From Syngnathus acus (taxonomy: Eukaryota > Chordata > Actinopteri > Syngnathiformes > Syngnathidae): DNA of 64,000 bases. Below are positions 20,545-31,775 of the stretch, one piece after another. Below the pieces are notes generated by a model. It was given only the letters and a program-made list of their open reading frames with translations. It had not been told where the DNA came from and ran no database searches. Position numbers and translations under genes: made by a program. The number at the start of each line of letters is the position of its first letter. The stretch's first letter is position 1. The DNA lies in assembly GCF_901709675.1 (NCBI RefSeq), contig NC_051089.1, forward strand, positions 17,730,008 to 17,794,007. Reading direction: 5' to 3'.

Positions 20545-21389
20545 TGGTACCGATCCGCGGAGCCGCAATTTCTTTTTTTTTTTTTTTTTTTTTCATTGAC
20601 GATCAATTCATTCAGGTTAAGACGCTCGTCCCGGTCATGTGACATGTTTCCCCAGTCGAGCCCGCAAAGCTAGCAAAAATTAGTAAGAATTTATTTTGAA
20701 AAATATAAAAAATTTGGCGAATCTCTCCCAATTACATCTGTCGGTGCATCTGAAAAATAAGGACTCTTGACACAGGGCGCTCGTCTCGGTCACGTGACAT
20801 GTCACCACAGTCAAGCCCGCGAGGCAAGCAAAAATGAGCAAGAAACAGAGAAGTTTGGAAAGCTTCTTCGGAAAGGGAAAAACGTCCAATGAGGACACTG
20901 AAGAAGAAGAGGCTACGACTTCTAAGAAAAGGAAAGCTGCATTTAAAAGAACATTTCTGGAGTCCTACTTAAAATATGGATTTATCGCCACAGGTGACTC
21001 TGACGCGCCAAGTGCACTCCGCATATGTGGCGAAAGGCTAGCTAACGAGGCAATGAAGCCTTCAAACCTGCTTCGGCACATGGAGACCAAGCATCCTGCA
21101 TTTAAAGACAAACCTTAACCACTTCGGGTGTCATTGTCTCCGATTACGCCTAGATGGGAACGGCTCATTTCTGAGAAAAGAGCTCGGTGCTCCCACTAAT
21201 TCAACGTTTTATTTTTATGTGGTTTATATTTGTTTTTATGCCAGTCGTATCATTTTATTTCATCCTATTTATACATATAAATATTTAAATAATAAATATA
21301 TAAATATATTTATTTATATAAAGGCCGGTCCACGAAAATATTTCTGACACGTAACCGGTCCGTGGTGCAAAAAAGGTTGGGGACCACTG
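20545..21389 (+). mobile_element. hAT element with BED-only ORF
   Basis: The right end (aaggttggggaccactg) and the left (tggtaccgatccgcgg, missing the first CAG) are inverted repeats. They are flanked by the perfect 8-bp duplication TTCTACAC (20537-20544 and 21390-21397). The interior has an A/T-rich 3' half and an open BED-type frame (20834-21118). It interrupts the LINE between RT and C-terminus. Confidence 0.88.
20834..21118 (+). pseudogene. hAT transposase N-terminal BED finger ORF, 94 aa
   Basis: The intact small frame has a leader SKKQRSLESFFGKGK, an acidic patch EDTEEEE, a basic KKRKAAFKR segment, then FLESYLKYGFIATGD, ICGERLANEAMKPSNLL and RHMETKHPAF. This is the ZBED5-type N-terminus. 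The first zinc cysteine seems lost: APSALRIC has one C where CxxC is expected. The stop falls at KDKP, the usual start of the next domain, so the catalytic part was deleted. It could be translated but probably binds no zinc normally. Confidence 0.7.
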
Positions 21390-21455
21390 TTCTACACGAT
21401 TCCTTGGCATTATGATTGATGGATCATTGTCCTGGAAATCTCATATCATGACTAC

Positions 21456-22629
21456 TGTTGGATTTGGTCCACAATTTAGGGAGCGCTATCTGCGCCTCAC
21501 GGCAAAAGCCATTGCCAATCACCTGTTATCCAATTTACTCACTGCGTGCTCGTTTAATTTCTTCAGATTTAGGAACATGCAAAGACACTGAAGCAGAAAT
21601 TAGACTTACACAGGTTGGTTGAGTTCAATCATAATTCTTGTTAAGAAAGCTCTGTTTTCAGGAAAGTACAATACAGCGCTGGGCCTTTCAAGAGCAGAAA
21701 GTCTCCATTCAGAAAAGGCAACGTTCAAGGTTCTTTGGTCAGCTTATATTCAGTTGGTGTGGGGCGAGTTTGATGGGTGATGAGTCGTTGGGGTGGGGCG
21801 AGTTCGCAGTAGTGTTTGATTCAATGGGAGTGGGTGCTGATTATGGACGATTCGGTGTGTGTGTGGGGGCTGCCGTCTTCCATCCTGTCTTTCGGCCTTG
21901 GTGATCATCTTTGGCAGAGTCCTTGGCTGTCTCCCTCTGGCACCTGCTGGTTTTATCTCCAAGTGACCTTCCTGTAAACATTCTGCTCCATTCCTACACT
22001 GTCGCACCTCATCCATTCGTCATTCTTTCAATTTTGTCATTTTGTACGGAATTATGTGAGCTTTTGGCTGTGACATCATCAATTTATTAATGTTCCCTGA
22101 CGATGCAAAGTTTGTTCTTTTGATACTCCATGTCTTTGCTTACATCATTACATTCTTAGTTTAATCATGCTTCCGCACGTATCTCTTCTTTGTTAAGCAA
22201 AATATTTCCCTCTGTGCAGAGCGTTCAGTAGTAATCGAAAAGCTGGCGTCTCACATTTAGGTGACATATGACGTTTAGTCAAAACACAAGATATACTCAA
22301 GTACTGAACGGTCAAGACGACTCTGGCCGTGTCCATGATTTAGAGAACAAACATCAGGCATGCATTACACAGTTCCTTAAGGGTCATTAAGCTATTTAAG
22401 CAACATATCAAAAGACATTTATTTTGCAGTGCACAGAAATACATATTGAATCGTGAAGTTGTAGCAACCTCTGTTATTATCTTATATCAAAGAATGTCTA
22501 GTTATGTCTGCTTTATTGGTTGACTCCATGAATATACTTGTCTGCTTATATACTTTATCCAAAGAGATGTGAGCGTATCTGTTATTGTGGCTAGGCGGGT
22601 TTCGTGTCTTTTGACCCTATTCCTTCACA
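21456..22629. mobile_element. probable second solo LTR (1174 bp)
   Basis: It begins TGTTGGATTTGG and ends CTATTCCTTCACA. The flanks are ACTAC and ACTTC (4 of 5 match). The LINE frame (SWKSHIMTT, then KMAKSIGIV) resumes across it. No coding domain is visible inside. The imperfect duplication lowers certainty. Confidence 0.55.
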
Positions 22630-22634
22630 ACTTC

Positions 22635-23277
22635 CACAAAAATGGCCAAGAGCATTGGTATTGTACTTAAAACCTGTCATCTAATCAGCTCCGAGGTAGC
22701 CACTATGCTATACTATTCAATGATCTATCCGTATATTAACTATTGGAATATCAATTGGGCTAGTACTCACCAGACCAAACTTGAGCCTATATATCGTCTG
22801 CAGAAACGAGCTCTAAAAGTAATATGTTGTGTACATCCGAAATTTTCATCTCAGCCTCTTTTTACTCGGGTAGGTATCCTCACTGTTTTTCAAGTCAATC
22901 ATCTTCAAATTGGTCTCTTTGTTCATGGCTCATTGGGGAGAACCCATCCCCTATTTTTTCATAACTTATTTAGACATAATTCTCAGGTCCATAATTACCC
23001 CACACGCAGCTCAAATGACCTCAGACCACCAATAGCCCGTACAGCCCAAACTCAATTTAACATAGGCTACAGAGGGTCAAAGATTTACAATTCGCTGCCA
23101 CTATTTTTATGGGACTTGTCTTCTCACCAATTTAAGAAGGCTCTGAAATCACTTCTCTTCGACACTAAATACTTTCCATATGGTATGGTAATGAACCTGG
23201 ATCCATTCATTATTCTCTTTAGTTATAGTTTTGGTGTGTTTTTTCCCTATTGTTGTATGCCTTATCCCTGTTATTAA
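22635..23277 (+). pseudogene. LINE RT C-terminal region
   Basis: An open stretch of about 210 residues carries MLYYSMIYPYINYWNINWAS, LEPIYRLQKRALKVICC, and the terminal PTRSSNDLRPP and GSKIYNSLP motifs that close many Jockey/CR1-group ORFs. The natural stop is lost or shifted: a hydrophobic read-through (IILFSYSFGVFF) precedes the stop at 23277. Confidence 0.8.
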
Positions 23278-23669
23278 TATTTCTTTTTCTTCATCTGTAT
23301 GACATGTATTAGGATCCATATTTCTCTATCCATTGAAATTTTACCTTAAATGTATTCATATTTCTGGAGAATGCCACTTCGCAAGCCCCTGGAGGGTTTT
23401 TTAGACATTCTCCATCACATTTATTTAATCTATGTACATTTTAAATGTTTTTGTATGTGAAAATAAACAAACAAACAAACAAACAAACTTCTAAGTTAAA
23501 ATCAAAATTTCACCAAAGAGATCTATCAATTTGGCTTACAAATACCTTTGCGCAGAAAGATATATATCCACAAAACAGTCACCAATACACATTTACAAAT
23601 TTGTCAAAAGTCCAGGAAATTATAAAGGTAAGTATCAGTCCAAAAATTCCGGGGATATGAAATTAAATA

Positions 23670-25352
23670 CAAACCGGATTCGGTTGAAGTTGAGAAATTG
23701 TGTAAAATGTAAATAAAAACAAAATACAACGATATGAAAATCCTTCTCAACCCATATTCAATTGAATACACTACAAAGACAACATATTTAATGTTCAAAC
23801 TGAAAAACTTAATTGTTTTTTCGCCAAATAATAATTAACTTAGAATTTCATGGCTGCAACACGTCCAGTAGAAATTGGGAAAGGTGGCAAAAAATACTGA
23901 GAAAGCTGAGAAAAGCTCATCAAACACCTATTTGGAACATACCACATATGATCAGGCTAATTGGGAACAGGTGGGTACCATGATTGAGTATAAAAAGAGC
24001 CTCCCCAAACATGCTCAGTCATTCACAAGCAAGGATGTGGCGCGGTTCACCACTTTGTCCACAACTGCGTGAGAAAATAGTTGAACAGTTTAAGAACAAC
24101 TTCTCAAAGCAAAATTGCAAGGAATTTAGGGATTTCAACATCTACGGTCCATAATATCATCAAAAGGTTCAGAGAATCTGGTGAAATCTCTGCACATAAG
24201 CGCCACGGCCGGAAACCAAGACTGAATGACCGTGACCTTCGATCCCTCAGACGGCACTGCCTTAAAAACCGACATGAGTGTGTAAAGGATATCACCAAAT
24301 GGGCTCAGGAAAACTTCAGAAAAGCACTGTCAGTAAATCCAGTTTGTCACTACATCAGTAAGTGCGGGTTAAAACTCTACCATGCAAAGCAAAAGCCGTT
24401 TATGAACAACATCCAGAAATGCTGCCGGGTTCTCTGGGCCCGAGCTCATGTAAAATGGACTGATGCACAATGGAAAAGTGTTGTGTGGTCTGATGAGTCC
24501 TCTTTTCAAATTGTTTTTGGAAACACTGGACGTCGTGTCCTCCGGACCAAAGAGGAAGCGGACCATCCGGACTGTTATCAATTCAAAAGCCAGCATCTGT
24601 GATGGTATGGGGGTGCATTAGTTCCCATAGCATGGGTGACTTACATTTCTGTGAAGGCAACATAAATGCTGAAAAGTACATACAGATTTTGGAGCAACAT
24701 ATGCTGCCATCCAAGCGACGTCTTTTTCATGGACGCCGCTGCTTATTTCAGCAAGATAATGCCAAGCCACATTCTGCACGTGTTATAACAGCGTGGCTTC
24801 GAAGTAAAAGAGTCCAGGTTCTCCCCTGGCCCGCTTGCAGTCCAGACCTGTCTCCCATTGAAAATGTGTGGCGCATTATGAAGCGTACAATACGACAGGG
24901 AAGACCCTGGACTGTTGAACTGAACCGGTTCATCAAGCAAGAATGGGAAAGAATTCCACATGAGAAGCTAAGATAATTAGTTTCCTCTCTTCCAAAACGT
25001 TTATTGAGTGTTAATAAAAGGAAAGGTGAAGTAACGAAGTGGTAAACATGCCCTTTCCCAATTTCTACTGCACGTGTTGCAGCTGTAATGTATTTGGACT
25101 GTGACTCACTGCTTCCCTAAAACCTGGTCGTCCTGTCAAGTTATTTCTTATAGTATAGAGAAACATTACAGCAGCCATGAAATTCTAAGTTATTATTTGA
25201 AAAATAAAATAAAGTTTATGAGTTTGAGCATTACATATGTTGTCTTTGTAGTGTATTCAATTTAATATAGGTTGAAAAGGATTTTCAAATCATTCTATTT
25301 TGTTTTTATTTACATTTTACACAATTTCCCAACTTCAACCGAATCTGGTTTG
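23670..25352 (+). mobile_element. Tc1-like transposon, long terminal repeats
   Basis: Ends caaaccggattcggttgaag and its inverse extend into about 150-200-bp inverted repeats that share gtgtattcaa and acaaagacaacata segments. TA flanks both sides (23668-23669 and 25353-25354). The length of 1.68 kb is normal for a complete Tc1 element. The transposase gene lies in between on the plus strand. Confidence 0.9.
23875..24976 (+). pseudogene. Tc1-like transposase, frameshifted
   Basis: In order: KHAQSFTSKDVARFTTLSTT, a helix-turn-helix SQSKIARNLGISTSTVHNII, KRHGRKPRLNDRDLRSL (GRPR-like), VVWSDESSFQIVFG (first D), CLFQQDNAKPHSA (second D) and CSPDLSPIENVWRIMK (third catalytic residue, E). All three acidic catalytic residues are present. 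Breaks near 24072 and near 24595 (where ASVMVWGCIS starts in another frame) inactivate it. The end HEKLR is shortened by a stop at 24976. With two lesions only, it is a fairly young copy. Confidence 0.88.
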
Positions 25353-25354
25353 TA

Positions 25355-25541
25355 GAAGGTAAGTCCGTAGTAGTTGAAAGTCTCTGTGTGTTCAGTTTAG
25401 TACAATGTGTACGGGGGTAAATGTGCAGGTATTTTCAACTCGGGGCCTACCACACCGGTGAGTGTGGCAGAAGGCATCCAAAGTATCTCTGTCTCTTTTT
25501 AGATCCAACTGGGAAGGCTCGCCATCGATCCAAGCGGATTT
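25355..25541. other. short spacer, no gene seen
   Basis: Unclassified sequence between the Tc1 element and the next hAT. It has no repeat ends that I recognise. Confidence 0.4.
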
Positions 25542-25746
25542 ATCTCGGGCAGGCATGTCCAAAGTCCGGCCCGTGGGCCAAATCCGGCCCCCAATCAGAT
25601 TTCATATGGCCCGCAGCGTGGGTCTTATAATGTATTATTTATGGCCCGCCTGCACTGTCAAACTGAAGAAAAAAAAAATCATGAAACTGTAATTCTTCCT
25701 ATTACCAAAAGGTGGCGGCACCACCCCTCGCCGCTCATTTCTGCCA

Positions 25747-25905
25747 TGGCGACTGCAAAGAAAACGAGGAAAGTTGACATTGAGGAACGTCGCTTTCAAG
25801 AGAAATGGGAATTACAATACTTCGCTGAAAATCAAGGCAATTGTGTTTGTCTAATTTCTAAAGAGACGGTTGCCTTGTTTAAGGATTTCAACCTAAAGAG
25901 ACACT
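25747..25905 (+). pseudogene. hAT N-terminal BED-like fragment, stop-interrupted
   Basis: It starts TAKKTRKVDIEERRFQEKWE after the ATG and is closely similar to 6174-6476. It ends at a TAG after FNLKRH, exactly where the sibling continues YQTKH, because cactatcag has become cactagtag. Confidence 0.75.
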
Positions 25906-26127
25906 AGTAGACTAAACATGCTGACACATACGACAAGCTAACAGGGAGTAACCGCGCTGATAAAGTGAAGCAGCTCCAAGCTGAAATGGCATCACAACAG
26001 CGATTCTTCACGCGGGGCTGTGAGTCAGAATTAAATAAACATTTAATATTACTTAATATTAAATATTACGAAGTGGCCATGTTAATACTGTTGATGTTAT
26101 AAACCTGTAGACACGACACAAACGATT

Positions 26128-29100
26128 CCATCCATCCATCCTTCTTCTTCCGCTTATCGGGGTCGGGTCGCGGGGGCAGCAGCTTCAGGAGGGACTCCCA
26201 GACTTCCCTCTCCCCAGCCACTTCATCCAGCTCATCCCGGGGGATCCCAAGGCGTTCCCAGGCCAGCTGAGAGACAGTCTCTCCAGCGCGTCCTGGGTCG
26301 TCCCCGGGGTCTCCTACCGGTGGGACATGCCCGGAACACCTCCCCAGGGAGGCGTCCAGGAGGCATCCTGATGAGATGCCCGAGCCACCTCATCTGGCTC
26401 CTCTCAACGTGGAGGAGTAGCGACTCTACTCCGAGTCTCTCCCGGATGACCGAACTTCTCACCCTATCTCTCAGGGAGAGCCCGGACAACCTGCGGAGAA
26501 AACTCATTTCGGCCGCTTGTATCCAGGATCTCATTCTTTCGGTCACGACCCATAGCTCGTGACCATAGGTGAGGGTAGGAGCGTAAATCGACTGGTAAAT
26601 TGAGAGCTTTGCCTTTTGGCTCAGCTCTCTCTTTACCACGACGGACCGGTACAGAGTCCGCATTACTGCCGACGCTGCACCGGTCCGCCTGTCGATCTCG
26701 CGCTCCATCCTCCCCTCACTCGTGAACAAGACCCCAAGATACTTAAACTCCTCTACTTGGGGCAGGATCTCATCCCCGATCCGGAGAGGGCATTCCACCC
26801 TTTTCCGATCGAGGACCATGGACTCGGATTTGGAGGTGCTGACCCTCATCCCGACCGCTTCACACTCGGCTGCGAACCGCTCCAGTGAGAGCTGGAGATC
26901 ACGGCCTGAAGAAGCCAACAGCACCACGTCGTCTGCAAAAAGCAGAGACGCGATGCTGAGGTCCCCAAACCGGACACCCTCAACGCCTCGGCTGCACCTA
27001 GAAATTCTGTCCATAAAAATTATGAACAGAATCAGTGACAAAGGGCAGCCTTGGCGGAGTCCAACCCTCACTGGGAACGAATCCGACTTACTGCCGGAAA
27101 TGCGGACCAAACTCTGGCATCGGTGATACAGGGACCGAACCGCCCTTATCAGTTGGCTCGGTACCCCGTACTCCCGAAGCACCCCCCACAGAACCTCCCG
27201 AGGGACACGCTCGAACGCCTTCTCCAAGTCCACAAAACACATGTGGACTGGTTGGGCGAACTCCCATGCACCCTCGAGGATCCTGCTGAGGGTGAAGAGC
27301 TGGTCCACTGTTCCACGGCCAGGACGAAAGCCACACTGTTCCTCCTGAATCCGAGGTTCGACCTCCCGACGGACCCTCCTCTCCAGCACCCCTGAATAGA
27401 CTTTACCAGGGAGGCTGAGGAGTGTAATTCCCCTGTAATTGCAACACACCCTCCGGTCCCCCTTCTTAAAGAGGGGAACCACCACCCCAGTCTGCCAATC
27501 CAGAGGCACTGTCCCCGATGTACACGCAATGTTGTAGAGACGTGTCAGCCATGACAGCCCCACAACATCCAGAGCCCTTAAGAAATCTGGGCGGATCTCG
27601 TCCACCCCCGGGGCCTTGCCACCGAGGAGTTTTTTAACTACCTCAGTGACTTCGATCCCAGAGATATGAGAGTCCGCCTCAGAGTCCCCAGGCCCTGCTT
27701 CCACAATGGAAGGCGAGTAGGTGGAATTGAGGAGGTCTTCGAAGTATTCTCCCCACCGACACACGACGTCCCGAGTCGAGGTCAGCAGCACGCCATCTCC
27801 ACTGTAAACAGTGTTGACGTTGCACTGGTTCCCCCTCCTGAGACGCCGGATGGTGGACCAGAATTTCCTCGAAGCCGTCCGGAAGTCATTCTCCAAGGCC
27901 TCGCCAAACTCCTCCCACGCCCGGGTTTTTGCCTCAGCAACCGCCGAAGCCGCGTTCCGCTTGGCCATCCGGTACCTGTCAGCTGCCTCCGGAGTCCCGC
28001 AGGCCAAAACGGCCCGATAGGACTCCTTCAGCTTGACGGCATCCCTTACCGCCAGTGTCCACCAGCGGGTTCGGCCACAGCTCCGGTCGGCCGCCTCAAC
28101 AATGGAGGTGCGGAACAAGGTCCACTCGGACTCGATGTCCCCCGCCTCCCCCGGGATGTGGGAAAAGCTCTGCCGGAGGTGGGAGTTGAAGCTCTTCCTG
28201 ACAGGGGATTCTGCCAGACGTTCCCAGCAGACCCTCACAGAGCGTTTGGGTCTGCCAGGTCGGAAGGGCATCTTCCCCCACCATCGGAGCCAACCCACCA
28301 CCAGGTGGTGATCAGCTGACAGCTCCGCCCCTCTCTTCGCCCGAGTGTCCAAAACATGCGGCCGCAAATCCGATGACACGACTACAAAGTCGATCATCGA
28401 ACTGCGGCCTAGGGTGTCCTGGTGCCAAGTGCACACATGGACACCCTTATGTTTGAACATGGTGTTCATTATAGAAAATCCGTGTCGAGCACAGAAGTCC
28501 AATAATAGAACACCGCTCGGGTTCAGATCGGGGGGGCCGTTCCTCCCAATCACGCCCTTCCAGGTCTCACTCTCATTGCCCACGTGAGCATTGAAGTCAC
28601 CCAGTAGAACGATGGAGTCCCCAGAAGGAGCGCTCTCCAGCACTTCCTCCAGGGACTCCAAGAAGGGTGGGTACTCTGAGCTGCCGTTTGGTGCATAGAC
28701 ACAAACAACAGTCAGAACCCCGTCCCCCCCACCCGAAGGCGGAGGGAGGCTACCCTCTCGTTCACCGGGGTGAACCCCAATGTGCAGGCGCCCAGCTGGG
28801 GGCCAATAAGTATACCCACACCTGCTCGACGCCTCTCATCGTGGGCAACTCCAGAGTGGAAGAGAGTCCAGCCCCTCTCGAGAGGGATTGTACCGGAACC
28901 CAAACTGTGCGTGGAGGCAAGTCCGACTATATCTAGTCGGAACTTTTCTGCCTCGCACACCAGCTCGGGCTCCTTTCCAGCCAGAGAGGTGACATTCCAT
29001 GTCCCAAGAGCCAGCTTCTGCAGCCGGGGATCAGACCGCCAAGGTCCCTGCCTTTGGCCGCCGCCCAGCTTACACTGCACCCGACCCCTTTGGCCCCTCC

Positions 29101-29443
29101 CACAGGTGGTGAGCCCATTGGAAGGGGGACCCACGTTTCCTTTACGGGCTGTGCCCGGCCGGGCCCCATGGGCGAAGGCCCGGCCACCAGACGCTCGCCT
29201 TCGAGCCCCGCCTCCAGTCCTGGCTCCAGAGGGGGGCCCCGGTGACCCGCGTCCGGGCGAGGGAAAACGAGATCCATTTATGTTTTTCATCATAAGGGGC
29301 TAATGTGAGCCGTGCTTTGTCTGGCCCCTCACCTAGGACCCGTTTGCCATGGGTGACCCTACCAGGGGCATGAAGCCCCAGACAACATGGCTCCTAGGAT
29401 CATAGGGGCACGCAAACCCCTCCACCACGATAAGGTGACGACT
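26128..29443 (-). mobile_element. RTE-clade LINE, near full length (3316 bp)
   Basis: The element runs from its 5' region at 29443 (gtcgtcaccttatcgtggtg) to the cttatccgc/(ATGG)n tail at 26128. It is flanked by an 11-bp duplication cacaaacgatt (26117-26127) and cacaaactatt (29444-29454), one mismatch. The 5' UTR, endonuclease, RT and 3' tail are all present, unlike the two truncated copies. It sits inside a hAT. The Expander/RTE type is recognised from the protein and tail. Confidence 0.9.
26232..29293 (-). pseudogene. RTE endonuclease-reverse transcriptase, one frameshift
   Basis: The N-terminal frame (29293-28712) holds [19 protein letters not shown] and [15 protein letters not shown]. After a frameshift in a G-run near 28715-28730, the main 809-codon frame (28661-26232) continues. 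It contains [14 protein letters not shown] and [15 protein letters not shown] (endonuclease), motif [16 protein letters not shown], motif [14 protein letters not shown], motif [12 protein letters not shown] and the C-terminal [12 protein letters not shown] and [13 protein letters not shown]. Catalytic residues look intact. Relative to 42769-45060 it lacks a short in-frame piece before RTRWWT and differs at the C-terminus. Inactive in cis unless the frameshift is bypassed. Confidence 0.9.
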
Positions 29444-29876
29444 CACAAACTATTACTTTCTGAAAGATATTGTAAATGACAAGAGCAAAACTCACTTGTT
29501 TTAAGTTTTGATAATAACAGACAAATTTGCATTACTTATAACTCCTGTTTAAAATGTTCATGAGGCAAAAATAATTTTAAACTCATGTATATGTAAGGTA
29601 TTTCAAACAGTTTGTTCAATGTTATCTGACTCTTCAGATATGAATGAAAGGCAGAATTTGTGTTTTTAGAGTTGTTCACATCTGCCTGAATGGCTTATAT
29701 TTGGTTATTTTGTCATTTGAAAAATAAAGACAATTGTGACAATGAAATTTGTTTTATAACAGTGTGTATTTGCATGAAATTTTTGTAGTTAAAAAATGTC
29801 AGAAAAAACTATTGGCCCCTGGGCCCCTTCACTTTATTAAATCTGGTTCTCCTTGCAAAACGTTTTGACACTCCTG

Positions 29877-30750
29877 ATCTAGGGTGACCAGATGTCCTCT
29901 TTTCCCCGGACATGTCCTACTTTTCAGCCCCAAAAATCTGTCCGGGGGTAATTTCAAAAACTGTCCGGGATTTTGTTCGACTCCTTCACATGTACAATAC
30001 ATTGTCAATAGAATTGCCACTCCGTCATTCCCGTTCACTCTATTCCAGGTTTCTCTGTAATTGTTCGCAAATATGTCATGCCCTTCTCCTCAAATCTAGC
30101 CACCTTGCTGATTGTGTGTGTACGTAGGTGTGTGCGCTTGTGCATGAGGAGGAAGTAGGCGAGTGTTTGCCAGCGAGTGGAGACCAGATACAGACTTTCA
30201 AAAATGCCAATGTCAGTTTGTCAAGAAATACAATCGCTGACTGAGTCAAGGAGCTAGCTGGAAACCTGTCAACACAGCTGGCCGAAGAGTCACGTAGTTA
30301 CACGGCTTTTTCATTAGCTGTTGATGAAAGCACAGACAACACGGACACTGCACAGCTTTCCATTTTTATTAGAGGCTTGAAGTCGGACCTCTCTGTCACC
30401 GAAGAGCTCTTGGATGTCGCTGCCATGCATGGGACCACAACGGGATGGGATATTTATGAAGCGGTGGAGAAGTCAGTAAGTAAAACTGGATTGCCCTGGG
30501 AAAAATTGGTGGGATTAACTACAGACGGTGCACCGGCAATGTGTGGAGGAAAAAACAGGCCTGGTTGGATTAGTGAAGGAGAAAATGAAAAACAGTAACT
30601 GTCACATGCCTCTGATAGTTTATCATTGTATTATACACCAAGAAGCTTTGTGTGGAAAGGTGCTGGGGATGGATAATATAATGACCACAGTCATGAAAAC
30701 GGTGAACTTCATTCAGGCACGTGGCCTGAATCACCGCCAGTTCTAGCTGT
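29877..30750 (+). mobile_element. GTF2IRD2-like hAT, right side lost
   Basis: Starting around the ctagggtgaccagatgtcct segment, it has repeated TGTCC/CCGGGA motifs and then coding sequence (30240-30745). The C-terminal half and right terminus are absent. It abuts the 3' flank of the taxilin gene. Confidence 0.6.
30240..30745 (+). pseudogene. hAT transposase central region (GTF2IRD2-like)
   Basis: The plus strand reads [40 protein letters not shown] and [15 protein letters not shown]. After a one-base frameshift it reads [34 protein letters not shown] and ARGLNHRQF. These are hallmarks of the catalytic core shared by hAT transposases and vertebrate GTF2IRD2 (DEST and HQEAL motifs). The two frames (30377-30598 and 30528-30746) overlap at the frameshift. 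It is a remnant, not a host GTF2IRD2 gene. Confidence 0.85.
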
Positions 30751-31454
30751 TCTTGTAGGAGATGGGATAGCCTTGGCCACTCCATAACCACCTCAACAAC
30801 TGAATAAGAACACATTTTTAATACTACAACTAAAATACATAATGGCAGTGTTTGCTAAGAGGCAATTTGTGCTAAGTCAATTAGCAAAATGCTCCCTGTC
30901 AGTAGAATATAATGAATTTGACTAAATAGCAGAAATGTATCCTTCCTGCCAATAATTTGAATAATCACAACCAACAACAAAGAACACATTGATACCATTT
31001 AATATTTTCTAAAAAGAAACCTGGTCCCACCTTGATTAAGGTATGAAAATCATATTAAATATGTTGTGCCTAGTACAGATGGAAAATTACACTTAGTTTT
31101 TGAGCTCACAATCATATTTACATATTACAGGTAAAATGCCCATCACTGAACTAATTTTAAATGATCAATAAGACTTCTGAAAAGAGAAAGAACATTTCTG
31201 CGAACTTTTTTCTTATGAAAATACTTCGGTAGAAAAAAAAAGTACAAAGCAGTCAAACCATAATTATTAAAACCACTGCAAACATGGATTATACAGATTT
31301 CAAAGACAAAGTCAATGAAACAATCAAAACACGGTTTGTACACTATCGCACAAATATATATTGGTATATTGTTTGTTAAAGAACTGGAGATCTAAGTGTA
31401 GAATTTAGAAAAGGTACACATACACAGCAGACTAGTTGAAGTCTAGTTGAAGTC
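30751..31454 (-). other. txlnb: taxilin 3' UTR / downstream flank
   Basis: The AT-rich stretch after the stop at 31455 has no clear transposon and no conserved frame. The 3' UTR must lie here. A possible ATTAAA signal on the minus strand is near 30998, but its use is not shown. Confidence 0.45.
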
Positions 31455-31775
31455 TCAGTCCTGCAGCCTGGCTTTGGTTTCAAAAGGCTGGCTTGACAAC
31501 AAAGCAGTAGTGCTTTCAAGAGACTCTGTGGAGGCCACCTCATTGGGTTGAGTTTTATTGATTTCCTGTGTCTCCAGCCTCTTCTCCCAGGCCAGTTTCT
31601 CATCCTCTCCTTCACCTTCATTCCCTGGTAGATCTGGTGGCTCACATCCCTGCTCCTGAAGGAGGCTCAACTGGTTGTTGAGGTCATTCCTCTCCTTCTG
31701 CAGAGCTCTACAAAGCCTCTCCAGAAGCTCCAACTTACCCTGCAGAGCCTTGAAGTGGCCGTCTTGCAGAGTTTT
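31455..31775 (-). CDS. txlnb: beta-taxilin, last coding exon
   Basis: A 3' splice acceptor (ttctgttgtag) ends at 31776. The exon then reads KTLQDGHFKALQGKLELLER, LCRALQKERNDLNNQLSLLQ and an acidic, low-complexity tail ending FETKARLQD-stop (stop at 31455-31457). The phrase LCRALQ-ER-DLN is the terminal coiled-coil signature of taxilins, which bind syntaxins and act in vesicle traffic; the beta form is muscle-enriched in vertebrates (family knowledge). The exon follows ...MAEE of the previous exon in phase 0. The variable C-terminal tail is about 70 residues. Assignment to beta rests mainly on the upstream exon wording. Confidence 0.88.
   Translation of the reverse strand, partial: KTLQDGHFKALQGKLELLERLCRALQKERNDLNNQLSLLQEQGCEPPDLPGNEGEGEDEKLAWEKRLETQEINKTQPNEVASTESLESTTALLSSQPFETKARLQD

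Larger units (their letters stand above)
15912..23488 (+). mobile_element. old Jockey/CR1-group LINE, split by four insertions
   Basis: Coding blocks at about 16058-16327, 17225-18390, 19634-20450, 21398-21455 and 22630-23277 are collinear and give endonuclease, RT and a C-terminal tail in the right order. The tail ends at an (AAAC)n tract (23463-23488). Removing the two LTR-like blocks, two hATs and their duplications leaves about 3.4 kb, a normal size for such a LINE. The 5' border is not defined; 15912 is the right edge of the upstream hAT duplication. Confidence 0.75.
25550..29876 (+). mobile_element. hAT element (same family as 5113-6976) carrying an RTE
   Basis: The left end caggcatgtccaaagtccgg and right end cgttttgacactcctg lie within ATCTCGGG (25542-25549) and ATCTAGGG (29877-29884), a 7/8 duplication. 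Without the RTE at 26128-29443 it is a roughly 1-kb internally deleted derivative, like its sibling at 5113-6976. Its 25640 region is the empty-site reference for the F3 insertion in that sibling. Confidence 0.85.

Noticed and set aside
26320-29303. Plus-strand open frames of up to 217 codons
   Set aside because: They are antisense shadows of the GC-rich RTE coding strand; the minus strand has clear RT motifs.
30240-30745. Host GTF2IRD2 gene
   Set aside because: Single uninterrupted transposase-like block with frameshift, flanked by transposon ends and lacking GTF2I repeats.
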